Positions 44,024 through 52,938 of a stretch of DNA of 64,000 bases are shown here, piece by piece. The notes under the pieces are model-generated. The model did not search any database. It saw nothing but the letters and a program-made list of their open reading frames with translations, and had not been told where the DNA came from. The position numbers and the translations under genes are program-made. The DNA comes from Streptomyces tibetensis (GTDB lineage Bacteria > Actinomycetota > Actinomycetes > Streptomycetales > Streptomycetaceae): the NCBI RefSeq assembly GCF_007655005.1, contig NZ_SZVW01000010.1:1-64000 (forward strand), written 5' to 3'. How positions within the stretch are numbered: position 1 is the first letter of the stretch; each line of letters starts with the position of its first letter.

Positions 44024-45763
44024 CTACCGGACCGGCCTCGCCGTACCCGCGACCGCGTGTGCCGTCACCTGGTCGCAGAGTTGTTCGGCCGCCGTGATCG
44101 CGCTTTCCCAGTCGGGCAGCGGCCGCCCGCGGCGGGCCGGTTCGCGCCGGGCGTGAGCGACCGTGCGGCGCGCCTCGGCCAGCTGGTGGTAGGCGGTACG
44201 GCGCAGCGACTGCCGCTGGACCGGGCCCGCTTCCGGCGCGGCGTCCCGGTAGCGCCGTGCGGCGGCGACGGCGGCCTCGGTCTGCGCCTCGGCGCGGTGG
44301 GGGGCGGAGTCCGGCCACACCGCGAAGTGCGCGACGAGTACCAGCGCGGACGCCACCGCCGTGTCCACCACCCGCGTGCCGTACAACGGACGGTGGTCGC
44401 CCAGCAGGTCGAGCAGCACGAACACGACGGCGGTCAGGCCCAGCGTGGCGAGCGCGTAGTGGTGCCGCACACCGATGGCCATGAGCGCGCCGAACACCGC
44501 CACGACACCCACCACGGCGTACGTGCCGGTGGCCGCCGCGGACACCGCCCCGATGGCGGCCACCCCGACGATCGTGCCGACGCAGCGGTGCAGTGCCCGC
44601 GGGAACAGCGGTCCGAAGTCGGGTTTGTAGACGAAGGCCACCGTCATGGGCAGCCAGTAACCGCGAGGGCGGTGCAGCACCTCCGCGAGCACATGGGCGG
44701 CGAGCACGCACCCGGCCAGCAGCAGGGCGTACCGCATTCGCGCCGCCCGTCCGGGCCCCTCGTGCGCCGGCAGACGCAACTCCAGGTCGGCCCCGTCCGG
44801 TTCACCGTCCACGGCGGTGACCAGTTCGGCCAGGGCGCGCGTGCCCGGCGAGCCGGTCACCGGTGCGGGCGGCGCCGCACGCTCCTCCGGGGCCGCGAGG
44901 CGGCCCGGCAGCAGACGTCCGGCCAGGTGCCGCGGCACGCGGGTCAGCGCGGGCGGCAGCGCACGGCCTTCCCACACCACCGCCGTCACAGCCTCGCCCA
45001 GCCGCACGGCGTAGTGGAACGCCCGGACCAGGTCACCGGTTTCGTCCCGCTGGCGCCGCCCACGCGGGGAGAGATGGGGGGCCATCACCTCGTGGGCGTG
45101 GTTCAGGGCCAGTGTCATCCGCAGGCGGGCCTCCTCGGCGGTCTCGGTGCCCGCCGCCCTCAGCGCCTCGCCCGCGCTCCGGTACACGGCCAGCACGGCG
45201 GCCCGTTCGACGTGGTGCCGGCGCCACAGCCAGGGTGCCGCGGACAGCACGAGGACGAGGGCGACACCGGTGAGCAGTGCCAGCGGCGGTTGCCACCACG
45301 GCCCCGGTACGGGGATGCCGCTGCCGATCGTGACGCCGAGCAGCAGGTGCATGCCCGACACGGACGCGATACGCCCGCGCAGGCCGACGCCGCCCGCCAC
45401 GAGCGCGGCCGCCACCAGGCACCCCGCCACCGCCGCCGGCTCCCCGCTGCGCAGGGCGACTTCACCGGCGAGCAGGCCGAGCGCACTGGACACCCCGGTC
45501 CAGCCCAACCGCCGCACCCGGACCCGGTACGGATCCGAACCGTCCTGGCTCACCCCCCACAGGGCGCCGATGGCGGCGATCGCCGCGAGCACGACCCACC
45601 CGGTGGCGAGCCCGACGAGCAGGGGCAGCGCGAGCGCGACGGCCCCCCGCGCCGCCGCGGCGAACGGCAGGGATCCGGGCAGGCGGCCGAGAACGGAGCG
45701 CGGCCCCCACGGCCGCGACGGGCGGCGCGGGCGGTCCGGTCGCGAGTCAGCAGCTGATGTCAT
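44024..45763 (-). CDS. FUSC-family membrane protein (aromatic acid exporter-like)
   Basis: A 579-residue protein made of two similar membrane halves. The first has about six segments (GAVALALPLLVGLATGWVVL, AAIAAIGALWGVSQDGSD), then a cytosolic helical region (about residues 190-320), and a second membrane half (YALLLAGCVLAAHVLAEVLH, GYWLPMTVAFVYKPDFGPLF with the FUSC motif), ending in a helical tail. Family members export organic acids or other amphipathic compounds. It follows the AEC carrier gene by 88 bases on the same strand. Confidence 0.88.
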   Translation of the reverse strand: MTSAADSRPDRPRRPSRPWGPRSVLGRLPGSLPFAAAARGAVALALPLLVGLATGWVVLAAIAAIGALWGVSQDGSDPYRVRVRRLGWTGVSSALGLLAGEVALRSGEPAAVAGCLVAAALVAGGVGLRGRIASVSGMHLLLGVTIGSGIPVPGPWWQPPLALLTGVALVLVLSAAPWLWRRHHVERAAVLAVYRSAGEALRAAGTETAEEARLRMTLALNHAHEVMAPHLSPRGRRQRDETGDLVRAFHYAVRLGEAVTAVVWEGRALPPALTRVPRHLAGRLLPGRLAAPEERAAPPAPVTGSPGTRALAELVTAVDGEPDGADLELRLPAHEGPGRAARMRYALLLAGCVLAAHVLAEVLHRPRGYWLPMTVAFVYKPDFGPLFPRALHRCVGTIVGVAAIGAVSAAATGTYAVVGVVAVFGALMAIGVRHHYALATLGLTAVVFVLLDLLGDHRPLYGTRVVDTAVASALVLVAHFAVWPDSAPHRAEAQTEAAVAAARRYRDAAPEAGPVQRQSLRRTAYHQLAEARRTVAHARREPARRGRPLPDWESAITAAEQLCDQVTAHAVAGTARPVR

Positions 45764-45851
45764 GAGGGCCGTGTCCTTTCGGGTGGCCGGCTGGAGGCCG
45801 GGTGCGGAGCGCGCGAGGCGTGGCCCCGGCAGCGCGGTGCCCCGGCCGAGG

Positions 45852-46910
45852 TCAGCCGACCAGCTCGATGAGCAGGGGCAGGGTGACGAAGGAGAGGAGC
45901 AGGCTCAGTACGACGGCGGAGCCGATGGTCCGCACGTCCTCGGCCGAGCCGTGCCGGGCGGCGAACATCAGGGGGACGGGCGAGACGGGGAACGCGAGGA
46001 TCAGCGCGGCCTGGGCGGCGACCGCCTCGGAGGTCAGGAGCAGCCCCACCCCGTAGACGAGCAGGGGCAGGACGACCACGCTGGTGAGCGAGACCGCCCA
46101 CACGGCGGGGGACAGCGCGGGCCGGCCGATCCGGGCGACGGAGACGCCGACGTACAGCAGGGCCGTCGCCGAGGCGGCGCCCGCGAGCAGGCTCAGCGCG
46201 GAGTCGGCGATCTCCGGCACACCGACCCCGGCGACCGACAGCACCAGGCCCAGGACGGGCCCCCAGCAGAACGGTTCGCGCAGCGCGTGCCCGACGGTGC
46301 GCGGCACGGAGGGGCGAGGGCCGGGCGATCCGGTCTCGGTGGAGGCCGGCTCGGTGGCCGCCTCGGGCGCGCCCCCGCCGACGGTGGCCAGGGCGTGCCG
46401 CCGTGCGGGGGCCGCCACTCCGGCGGTGACCGTCCGGGGCTGAGGATGTTCCGGCATGCCGAGGAGGATCAGGACGACCGGGTCGAGAACGACGTTGACG
46501 ATGATGCCCGCGACGGCGATCGGCACGGCGGCCTCCGCGGTCCCGAACAGGCCCCCCAGGATCGACGTGCCCATGAAGGCGTACTGCGGCTGGACGCACG
46601 CCAGCGCGAACAGGGCCGCCCGCCTCAGCGGCCGGCGGGCCGCGAGGCGCAGAACGCCCAGCAGGACGGCGTACACGGCGAGGAACCCGAACGCCAGCAG
46701 GCCCACCAGGGGCAGTTGCTCGACCAGCACGTGCCGAGGGGTCTGCCAGATGCTCAGCAACAGGGCGGCGGGGAGCGCGAGTTGCATGGTCAGCTCGCGC
46801 AGTGCCTGGGCGCCGCCCGCGTCGAAGAGCGCCCGGCGGCCGGTTCCGTAACCGACCAGGATGAGGAGGAAGACCGGCACCACGACGGTGAAGATCTCGG
46901 CGAAAGACAT
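45852..46910 (-). CDS. AEC-family malate/auxin-type carrier
   Basis: A 352-residue membrane protein with about ten segments arranged as two halves of five. The start FTVVVPVFLLILVGYGTGRR and the first half QYAFMGTSILGGLFGTAEAA are typical of the AEC (PIN-like) superfamily, which includes the malate permease MleP. A charged, Pro/Ala-rich cytosolic loop of about 60 residues (TVTAGVAAPARRHALATVGG) separates the halves. It lies 130 bases downstream of malic enzyme, so malate is the probable substrate. ATG 46910 has AAAGGA upstream. Confidence 0.88.
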   Translation of the reverse strand: MSFAEIFTVVVPVFLLILVGYGTGRRALFDAGGAQALRELTMQLALPAALLLSIWQTPRHVLVEQLPLVGLLAFGFLAVYAVLLGVLRLAARRPLRRAALFALACVQPQYAFMGTSILGGLFGTAEAAVPIAVAGIIVNVVLDPVVLILLGMPEHPQPRTVTAGVAAPARRHALATVGGGAPEAATEPASTETGSPGPRPSVPRTVGHALREPFCWGPVLGLVLSVAGVGVPEIADSALSLLAGAASATALLYVGVSVARIGRPALSPAVWAVSLTSVVVLPLLVYGVGLLLTSEAVAAQAALILAFPVSPVPLMFAARHGSAEDVRTIGSAVVLSLLLSFVTLPLLIELVG

Positions 46911-47039
46911 GACTGCGTCAATCCTTTGAAGCAAGGCGGGGGCGCGACCGTGCGGGCCGGTGACGGTAGGTCAGAGAGCCGAGGGAAGCCGGTCGGCGCC
47001 CCCTTGGGGGGTGGGGAGCGATACCCGGGCGGAGGCCCG

Positions 47040-48743
47040 TCAGACGGCCTCGATCGGCGGGTACACCGGATGCCACATGGCCGCGCGGACGCGCTCCTCG
47101 ATCGTGTCGTCGACGCTCTCCCGGGCGACGCCGTCGGCGAGCGCGGCACGGGCCACGGCCACGGCCACCGCCACGGAGGTGTCGCGCAGCCGGTCGATCG
47201 GGGGCAGGATCGGCGCGCCCGGTGCCTCGGGGTCGGTCTGGTCCGCGATGGCGCGGGCCGCGGCCACCAGCATGCCGTCGGTGATCCGCTCGGCCCGGGC
47301 GACGGCCGTGCCGAGACCCAGCCCGGGGAAGACCAGCGCGTTGTTGGCCTGCCCGATGTGGTGGGTGACGCCGTCCGTCTCCACCGGCTCGAAGGGGCTG
47401 CCGGTGGCGATCAGGGCCCGGCCGCCGGTCCAGGCGAGCAGGTCGGCGGGGACGGCCTCGGCCAGCCGTGTGGGGTTGGACAGGGGCAGGATGACCGGAC
47501 GGTCGGTGTGCGCGGCCATGGCGCGGACGATGTCCTCGGTGAAGGCACCACCCTGCCCCGAGGCGCCGATCAGGACGCTCGGGCGCACCCGGTCGACGAC
47601 CTCGGCGAGCGGAACACCGCCGAGGTTCTCGTCGTGCCGCCAGTCGGCGACCTCGGCGCGGCCACGGGCGAAGGGCATCTGGAAGTCCCGCAGCCCCTGC
47701 TGGCCCTCGGCCAGGAGGCCGTGACGGTCCACGGCCCAGATGCGCTCCGCGGCCTCCCGCGGCGTGAGCCCGTCGGCGATCATCGCGTCGCGGAGCTGCT
47801 CGGCGATCCCGATGCCGGCGGTTCCGGCGCCGAAGAGCACCACCCGGTGGTCGCGCAGTGCGGCACCGCCGGCGCGCACGCCGGACAGCACGGCGGCCAG
47901 ATTGACGGCCCCGGTGCCCTGGATGTCGTCGTTGAACGTGAGCGTCTTCTCGCGGTAGCGGTCCAGGATCCGGCGGGCGTTGGACGAGCCGAAGTCCTCC
48001 CAGTGCAGCAGGGCGTCGGGGAACAGCTTCGTGGCCGCGGCGACGTAGGCGTCGATGAACGCGTCGTAGCGGTCCCGGTCCGCGCGCGGGTGCCGGTTGC
48101 CCAGGTACAGCGGGTCGTCCAGCAGCTCCTGCCGGTCGGTGCCGACGTCCAGCATCACCGCCAGGGTGCGGGCCGGGTCCACGCCGGCGGCGGCCGTGTA
48201 GACGGCGAGCTTGCCGACCGCGATGTCGATGCCGCCCACACCCCAGTCACCGATGCCGAGGATCGCCTCGCCGTCCGTCGCCACGATCAGGTCGACGTCG
48301 TCGGCGCCCAGCCCGGAGGCGCGCAGGGAGCTCTCGATGGACTCGGGGTCGTCGACCGACAGGTACACGCCGCGCGGGCGGCGGTACTCGTAGCTGTAGC
48401 GCTCGATCGCCGTACCCACGGTCGGGGTGTAGACGATCGGCAGCATCTCGGCGAGATGGTCACCGAGGAGCCGGTGGAAGAGCACCTCGTTGCGGTCGCG
48501 CAGCGCCGTCAGATAGACGTTCTTGGCGAGGTCGTCGGGCTGGGACCGGAACTGGGTGTAGGCGCGGGCGGCCTGCTGGTCCTGCGTCAGGACCTGCGGC
48601 GGCACCAGGCCGGTCAGCCCGAGCTCCTGCCGCTCCCGCCGGGTGAAGGCCGTACCCCGGTTCAGACGCGGACTGTTCAGGACGGAGTGGCCGCGCGCGC
48701 TCGTCCGGATGACACCGTCGACGGTGCTCCTCTCTGTGCCCAT
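47040..48743 (-). CDS. NAD-dependent malic enzyme
   Basis: A 567-residue malic enzyme of the long (SfcA/MaeA-like) class. Visible are LPIVYTPTVGTAIERYSYEY, PRGVYLSVDDPESI, the catalytic Tyr/Lys region, the metal site HWEDFGSSNARRIL with FNDDIQGTGAVNLAAVL, the dinucleotide site VVLFGAGTAGIGIAEQL and the conserved LSNPTRLAEAVPADL. It decarboxylates malate to pyruvate, yielding NADH or NADPH. It leads a minus-strand group with a malate carrier, a FUSC protein and a LysR regulator, which together look like a malate import and use module. Confidence 0.93.
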   Translation of the reverse strand: MGTERSTVDGVIRTSARGHSVLNSPRLNRGTAFTRRERQELGLTGLVPPQVLTQDQQAARAYTQFRSQPDDLAKNVYLTALRDRNEVLFHRLLGDHLAEMLPIVYTPTVGTAIERYSYEYRRPRGVYLSVDDPESIESSLRASGLGADDVDLIVATDGEAILGIGDWGVGGIDIAVGKLAVYTAAAGVDPARTLAVMLDVGTDRQELLDDPLYLGNRHPRADRDRYDAFIDAYVAAATKLFPDALLHWEDFGSSNARRILDRYREKTLTFNDDIQGTGAVNLAAVLSGVRAGGAALRDHRVVLFGAGTAGIGIAEQLRDAMIADGLTPREAAERIWAVDRHGLLAEGQQGLRDFQMPFARGRAEVADWRHDENLGGVPLAEVVDRVRPSVLIGASGQGGAFTEDIVRAMAAHTDRPVILPLSNPTRLAEAVPADLLAWTGGRALIATGSPFEPVETDGVTHHIGQANNALVFPGLGLGTAVARAERITDGMLVAAARAIADQTDPEAPGAPILPPIDRLRDTSVAVAVAVARAALADGVARESVDDTIEERVRAAMWHPVYPPIEAV

Positions 48744-49123
48744 GATGACTCCTCAGAAGGTCGGGACCGGGGACTCGTCCCAGACTGTGACGCTGCGTGT
48801 CATGCGTCCAATGCCTGGCAGCGTAGCGATCCATAACCTCAGAGCATTCGAGCTCTGACCTGCGGGTTTTCACGGGACGGGGAGTCGGTCCGGCCGCGGA
48901 GTGTGACGCGTCTTTCAGCGTCTTTCGGTGAAGTGCCGGCCCTGTCAGGTGCCTGCCGGATGACGGCAAGGTCGAGTCCCAGCGCAAGAAAGGGGGGTGT
49001 GGCCGTATCCCTCGCCGGCGTATTACTGGGAACGTTCGAGCGGAACTCGGCACCCTGAAAGCGGAGGACGCCCTTGCTGCCGAACGAGAAAGGGTGGCAG
49101 CCCGAAAGGGAAGTCCTATGAAG
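48744..49123. other. Intergenic region without recognisable gene
   Basis: About 380 bases between the malic enzyme start and the terminator at 49124. It must hold the malic enzyme promoter on the minus strand; an AGAGC/GCTCT inverted repeat around 48841-48856 might be a regulator site. A plus frame reads MKPFGEQPWRLFPERN across the terminator and is probably not a gene. The stretch 48990-49080 is purine-rich but shows no homology I can name. Confidence 0.4.
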
Positions 49124-49162
49124 CCGTTCGGGGAACAGCCGTGGCGACTGTTCCCCGAACGG
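49124..49162 (-). terminator. Strong hairpin downstream of the small secreted protein gene
   Basis: A perfect 15-bp inverted repeat (CCGTTCGGGGAACAG and its complement) with a 9-base loop ends 8 bases from the stop of the minus-strand gene. It is the strongest terminator-like structure in the window. Confidence 0.8.
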
Positions 49163-49169
49163 AACTGAC

Positions 49170-49523
49170 TCAGCCCACCTGCGTCCGGTCCCCGATGATC
49201 GCGTCGCCGAGGTTGCACCATGCGACGCTCTCCGCGCTCGCCCATACCCACGGGCCGTAATGCACGTACTGGTAGCCGCCCAGAGTCTCACACGTGATCA
49301 CTTCACGGTACCGCCCCGAGTCGCACCAGGTTTTGTTCCCCTTGTGGCCCGCGCTGCCGGTCACCCGCTGCCCCCAACACGACTGCAGGGCGGAGTCGCC
49401 GGACGTCGGGACAGCGGTCAGCGACGAGGCGCTGTCCGCTGCTGCGCCCGGCGCGAACGCCGTCGCTGCCCCAAGGACGAGCGCTGTCGAGGCAACTGCC
49501 TTTGCGATACGGCCTTTGAACAT
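49170..49523 (-). CDS. Small secreted protein with four cysteines
   Basis: A 117-residue exported protein with signal peptide (AKAVASTALVLGAATAFAPG) probably cleaved after GAAA. The mature part has four Cys (SCWGQRV, TWCDSG, VITCETL, AWCNLG), enough for two disulfides, and many aromatic residues (YQYVHYGPWVWASAE). I recognise no family. Similar small disulfide proteins of actinomycetes include inhibitors and antimicrobial or wall-binding proteins, but that is only an analogy. GGGGGA precedes ATG 49523. An AraC regulator is divergent 157 bases away, and a very strong terminator follows. Confidence 0.75.
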   Translation of the reverse strand: MFKGRIAKAVASTALVLGAATAFAPGAAADSASSLTAVPTSGDSALQSCWGQRVTGSAGHKGNKTWCDSGRYREVITCETLGGYQYVHYGPWVWASAESVAWCNLGDAIIGDRTQVG

Positions 49524-49680
49524 GCAAATCCCCCAGTTGTCGACGTCGTACATCGGTCGTTGACGACTGTAGGGGCGATCTGTGACCCAAGAGCACCAAT
49601 GCGCGCACTGTGCCTCTCCAGTTCGTGCACAACGAGGCAGTAAAATGTCCGCGCAAACAGTGAGCTGGGGGGAGATCGGC

Positions 49681-50607
49681 ATGACAGTTCGCAAGGGCTC
49701 CCGATTAAGAGGAACTGAGTCGTTCGAGGCCGTTGCCTCGGCCTTGTTCGCCCCGTTGCGGGTGACCGATCCCGGCCCCCAGGGATTCGAAGCAGTCGTC
49801 GACCACACAGTCATCGGGCCCGTGGTCGTCGCTCGCATCCAGGCAGCCGCCGCAACAGTGACGCGAGACAACCGCAGCATCACCTCCAGCGACGTGGAGT
49901 GGATTCATTTCAATCTGCTCCACCACGGCCAGGTCACGGCGGTCCAGGATGACCGGACGGCGACGGTGAAACCCGGTGAGGTGTTCGCCTGTGACAACAC
50001 CCGGCCCTACCGGCTCATCGGTGCCGACTCCAGTGAGATGACCGTGCTCTGCGTTCCGCGGCCAGGTCTCGGAAGGCACGCGGCCTCCCTCGGCCGGCGC
50101 ACGGCGCTCCCCGTATCCACTCAGGGCGGGATCGGCAGACTCCTCGGCCACGCACTGTCCGCCGTCTACGAGGACCTTCCCTGTCAGGGCCCGTCACGCA
50201 CGTATGTGGCCGACGCGCTCACCGCCCTCCTCCTCGCCACTTTTGCCGACACCACTCCCGAGCGGGCTTCCGTCGCCAGCGGCCTCGCCGACCGTATCCG
50301 CGTCTACGCACTGGCCCACCTCGGCGACCCCCACCTCAGTGCGGAACGAGTCGCGCACCGGCACCACATCTCAGTCCGGTACCTCCACGCGCTTGTCAAA
50401 GGCAGTGACCTGACCTTCGCCGCCTGGGTCCGGCATGAACGCCTGCTACGGATCCGCCGCGACCTTCTCGACCCCGCCTGCGCGGACATCTCCACAGCCA
50501 CGATCGCGGCACGATGGGGAGTGCACGACACCAAACACCTCGGCCGGGCCCTGAAACGCGAGTTCGGCGAAACCGTCAGCGACCTGCGCCGCGGGTCAAC
50601 GGGCTGA
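49681..50607 (+). CDS. AraC-family transcriptional regulator
   Basis: A 308-residue regulator with an N-terminal AraC-binding domain of the cupin-like type 2 (WIHFNLLHHGQVTAVQDDRT, KPGEVFACDNTRPYRLIGAD) and a C-terminal double HTH (YALAHLGDPHLSAERVAHRH, HISVRYLHALVKGSDLTFAA, IAARWGVHDTKHLGRALKRE). ATG 49681 follows GGGGGGAGA; ATG 49645 is in frame. It is divergent from the small secreted protein and 220 bases upstream of the cytosolic GGT; either could be its target. Confidence 0.9.
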   Translation: MTVRKGSRLRGTESFEAVASALFAPLRVTDPGPQGFEAVVDHTVIGPVVVARIQAAAATVTRDNRSITSSDVEWIHFNLLHHGQVTAVQDDRTATVKPGEVFACDNTRPYRLIGADSSEMTVLCVPRPGLGRHAASLGRRTALPVSTQGGIGRLLGHALSAVYEDLPCQGPSRTYVADALTALLLATFADTTPERASVASGLADRIRVYALAHLGDPHLSAERVAHRHHISVRYLHALVKGSDLTFAAWVRHERLLRIRRDLLDPACADISTATIAARWGVHDTKHLGRALKREFGETVSDLRRGSTG

Positions 50608-50827
50608 GCGGCAGTACGGGGTCCACTGTTCGCGAGCCTTCGAGGCGAAGAACAACTGCAGGGATTGCTCGGTTCGCGTGCTGACGACGAAGTACGGTGG
50701 CGCGATCGCCGCCGACACCTGGAGTGGGAGGAGGTGTCCGGCGCAAACTCCCCAGATTCTCCCCGGCACCCATCCTGAGTGCCCATCGTCCGAGCCGGTA
50801 CACGTAAACAGCGAGCTGAGAGGCCCT

Positions 50828-52654
50828 ATGTTCACCACCCGCCCCACCCTCCAGGGCACCTTCGGCATGGTGTCCTCCACCCACTGGCTCGCCTCGCAGT
50901 CGGCGATGGCCGTCCTGGAGAGCGGCGGCAACGCCTACGACGCGGCCGTGGCGGGCGCGTTCGTGCTGCACGTCGTCGAACCGCACCTCAACGGCCCGGC
51001 GGGCGAGGCGCCGATCCTGCTCGCCCCGGCCGGTGGCGAGGTACGGGTTCTGTGCGGGCAGGGCGTCGCACCGGCGGGCGCGACCGTCGAGCACTACCAG
51101 GGCCTCGGACTGGACCTGGTTCCCGGCACCGGGCCGCTCGCCGCCGCCGTGCCGGGCGCGTTCGACGCCTGGATGCTGCTGTTGCGCGACCACGGCACCA
51201 AGTCCCTCGACGACGTCCTGGCGTACGCCATCGGCTACGCCGAGCACGGACACGCGCCCGTGGAGCGGGTCGGCGAGACCGTCGAGACCGTGCGCGAGCT
51301 GTTCGAGACGGAGTGGACCTCCTCGGCGGACGTCTACCTGCCCGGTGGCAAAGCGCCGCGCCCCGGCGAGCTCTTCGCCAACCCCGCGCTCGCCGCCACC
51401 TGGAAGCGCCTGCTCGCCGAGACCGCCGGCGCGGGCGACCGGGAGGCACGGATCGAGGCCGCGCGGCAGGTGTGGCGTACCGGCTTCATCGCCGACGCCC
51501 TCGTCCGCCAGGCCGGACACCCCACGAGGGACACCAGCGGCGAACGCCACACCGGCACCCTCACGGCCGCGGACCTCGCCGCCTGGTCCGCGACCTACGA
51601 GACACCGGCGACCTACGACTGGAACGGCTGGACCGTGTGCAAGCCGGGCCCCTGGAGCCAGGGCCCGGTCCTCCTCCAGCAACTCGCCCTGCTCCCGCCC
51701 GAACTGCCCCCGTACGGTTCGGCCGACTACGTCCACCTCCTGGTGGAGAACTGCAAGCTCGCCATGGCCGACCGGGAGGCCTGGTACGGGGACGCCGCCG
51801 ACGTGCCCCTCGACGACCTGCTGTCCGACGCCTACAATACGGCCCGACGGGCCCTCGTCGGCGAGCGGGCCGAGAACGACCTGCGACCCGGCAGCCCCGG
51901 CGGACGCACCCCGCGGCTGTGCGCGCACGCGCGCGTGGCGGCCGCCGCACAGGAAGGCTTCGACGCCCTGGGCGTCGGCGAACCGACCGTCGCCAAGAGC
52001 CCGGCGTCCCCCGTGCCGGGCGAGCCGGAGATCCTCGCCGACGGGACCACCCGCGGCGACACCTGCCACCTCGACGTCGTCGACCGCTGGGGCAACATGG
52101 TCTCGGCCACCCCCAGCGGCGGCTGGCTCCAGTCCAACCCCGTCGTACCCGAACTCGGCTTCCCGCTCGGCACCCGGCTCCAGATGGCCTGGCTGGAGGA
52201 GGGCCTGCCGAACTCCCTCACCCCCGGCCGCCGCCCCCGTACCACCCTGACGCCCTCGATCGCCCTGCGCGACGGCGTGCCCGTGCTGGCGTTCGGCACG
52301 CCCGGCGGGGACCAGCAGGATCAGTGGCAGCTGCACTTCTTCCTCGCGGTCGCCCTGCGCGGCCCCGTGCGCGGCGGCCCCGACCTCCAGGGCGCGATCG
52401 ACGCCCCGAACTGGCACAACGACAGCTTCCCCGGCTCCTTCTACCCGCGCGGCATGCGCCCGGGCAGCGTGACCGTGGAGTCCCGCACCGACCCCGCCGT
52501 CGTCGAGGAGCTGCGGCGCCGCGGCCACGACGTGACCGTGGGCGGCCCCTGGTCGGAAGGCCGGCTGTGCGTGGTCGCGCGTGACCCGGAGACGGGCGTG
52601 CTGTCGGCGGCGGCGAACCCGCGCGGGATGCAGGGGTACGCGGTCGGCCGGTGA
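50828..52654 (+). CDS. Gamma-glutamyltransferase-family protein without signal peptide
   Basis: A 608-residue GGT-superfamily protein. It begins directly with the fold (GMVSSTHWLASQSAMAVLES, GGNAYDAAVAGAFVLHVVEP, PLNGPAGEAPIL-like), so it is cytosolic, unlike the secreted GGT at 25631. The autoprocessing site is GDTCHLDVVDRWGNMVSATP, with Thr412 as nucleophile; the small subunit shows LGFPLGTRLQMAWLEEG and LAFGTPGGDQQDQWQLHFFL. The Gly-Asp-Gln motif and the LQM in place of LNN fit the YwrD/acylase-like branch and not true glutathione hydrolases. The substrate is unknown. GAGAGG precedes ATG 50828. Confidence 0.88.
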   Translation: MFTTRPTLQGTFGMVSSTHWLASQSAMAVLESGGNAYDAAVAGAFVLHVVEPHLNGPAGEAPILLAPAGGEVRVLCGQGVAPAGATVEHYQGLGLDLVPGTGPLAAAVPGAFDAWMLLLRDHGTKSLDDVLAYAIGYAEHGHAPVERVGETVETVRELFETEWTSSADVYLPGGKAPRPGELFANPALAATWKRLLAETAGAGDREARIEAARQVWRTGFIADALVRQAGHPTRDTSGERHTGTLTAADLAAWSATYETPATYDWNGWTVCKPGPWSQGPVLLQQLALLPPELPPYGSADYVHLLVENCKLAMADREAWYGDAADVPLDDLLSDAYNTARRALVGERAENDLRPGSPGGRTPRLCAHARVAAAAQEGFDALGVGEPTVAKSPASPVPGEPEILADGTTRGDTCHLDVVDRWGNMVSATPSGGWLQSNPVVPELGFPLGTRLQMAWLEEGLPNSLTPGRRPRTTLTPSIALRDGVPVLAFGTPGGDQQDQWQLHFFLAVALRGPVRGGPDLQGAIDAPNWHNDSFPGSFYPRGMRPGSVTVESRTDPAVVEELRRRGHDVTVGGPWSEGRLCVVARDPETGVLSAAANPRGMQGYAVGR

Positions 52655-52805
52655 TCCTGCGGGAGATCGGCACCCGCGCGGGATGCAGGGGTGGGCGCGG
52701 GGCCGGTGATCCAACGGGCATTCGGACCCGCGAGCCAGGCAGTGGCCGGTGATCCAACGGACATCCGCACCCGCGAGGTGGCCGGTTGGCCGGTGATCCA
52801 ACCGG
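52646..52805. repeat. Short direct repeats around the GGT stop codon
   Basis: GGCCGGTGATCC occurs at 52646, 52701, 52744 and 52788. The last three units share a longer core with ACCCGCGAG and are spaced 43 and 44 bases; another motif, GCGCGGGATGCAGGGGT, occurs at 52621 and 52677. The first copy contains the GGT stop codon, so coding and noncoding sequence share the repeat. It suggests slippage expansion at the 3' end of the gene. Confidence 0.75.
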
Positions 52806-52938
52806 ATCCGCAGCCGCCCGAGCCCGTGGCGCGCATCGGCGTCCGGCCGTGCCCGGCCGCGCCCGCTGTTCATCGCGATGCCACCCGGCGTGCACCCGGG
52901 GGGCAGGGCCTGTCAGTGGCCCGTGTTGTCATGGAGGG

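Noticed and set aside
45147..48836. Plus-strand open frame of 1229 codons
   Set aside because: It is antisense to FUSC, AEC and malic enzyme, all of which have clear motifs.
49114..49170. Plus-strand ORF beginning MKPFGEQPWRLFPERN
   Set aside because: It is the translation of the inverted-repeat terminator and has no ribosome site of quality.
50576..52873. Very long minus-strand open frame antisense to the GGT gene
   Set aside because: It has the Arg/Gly/Pro composition typical of shadow frames opposite G+C-rich genes and no recognisable domain, whereas the plus strand encodes a clear GGT.
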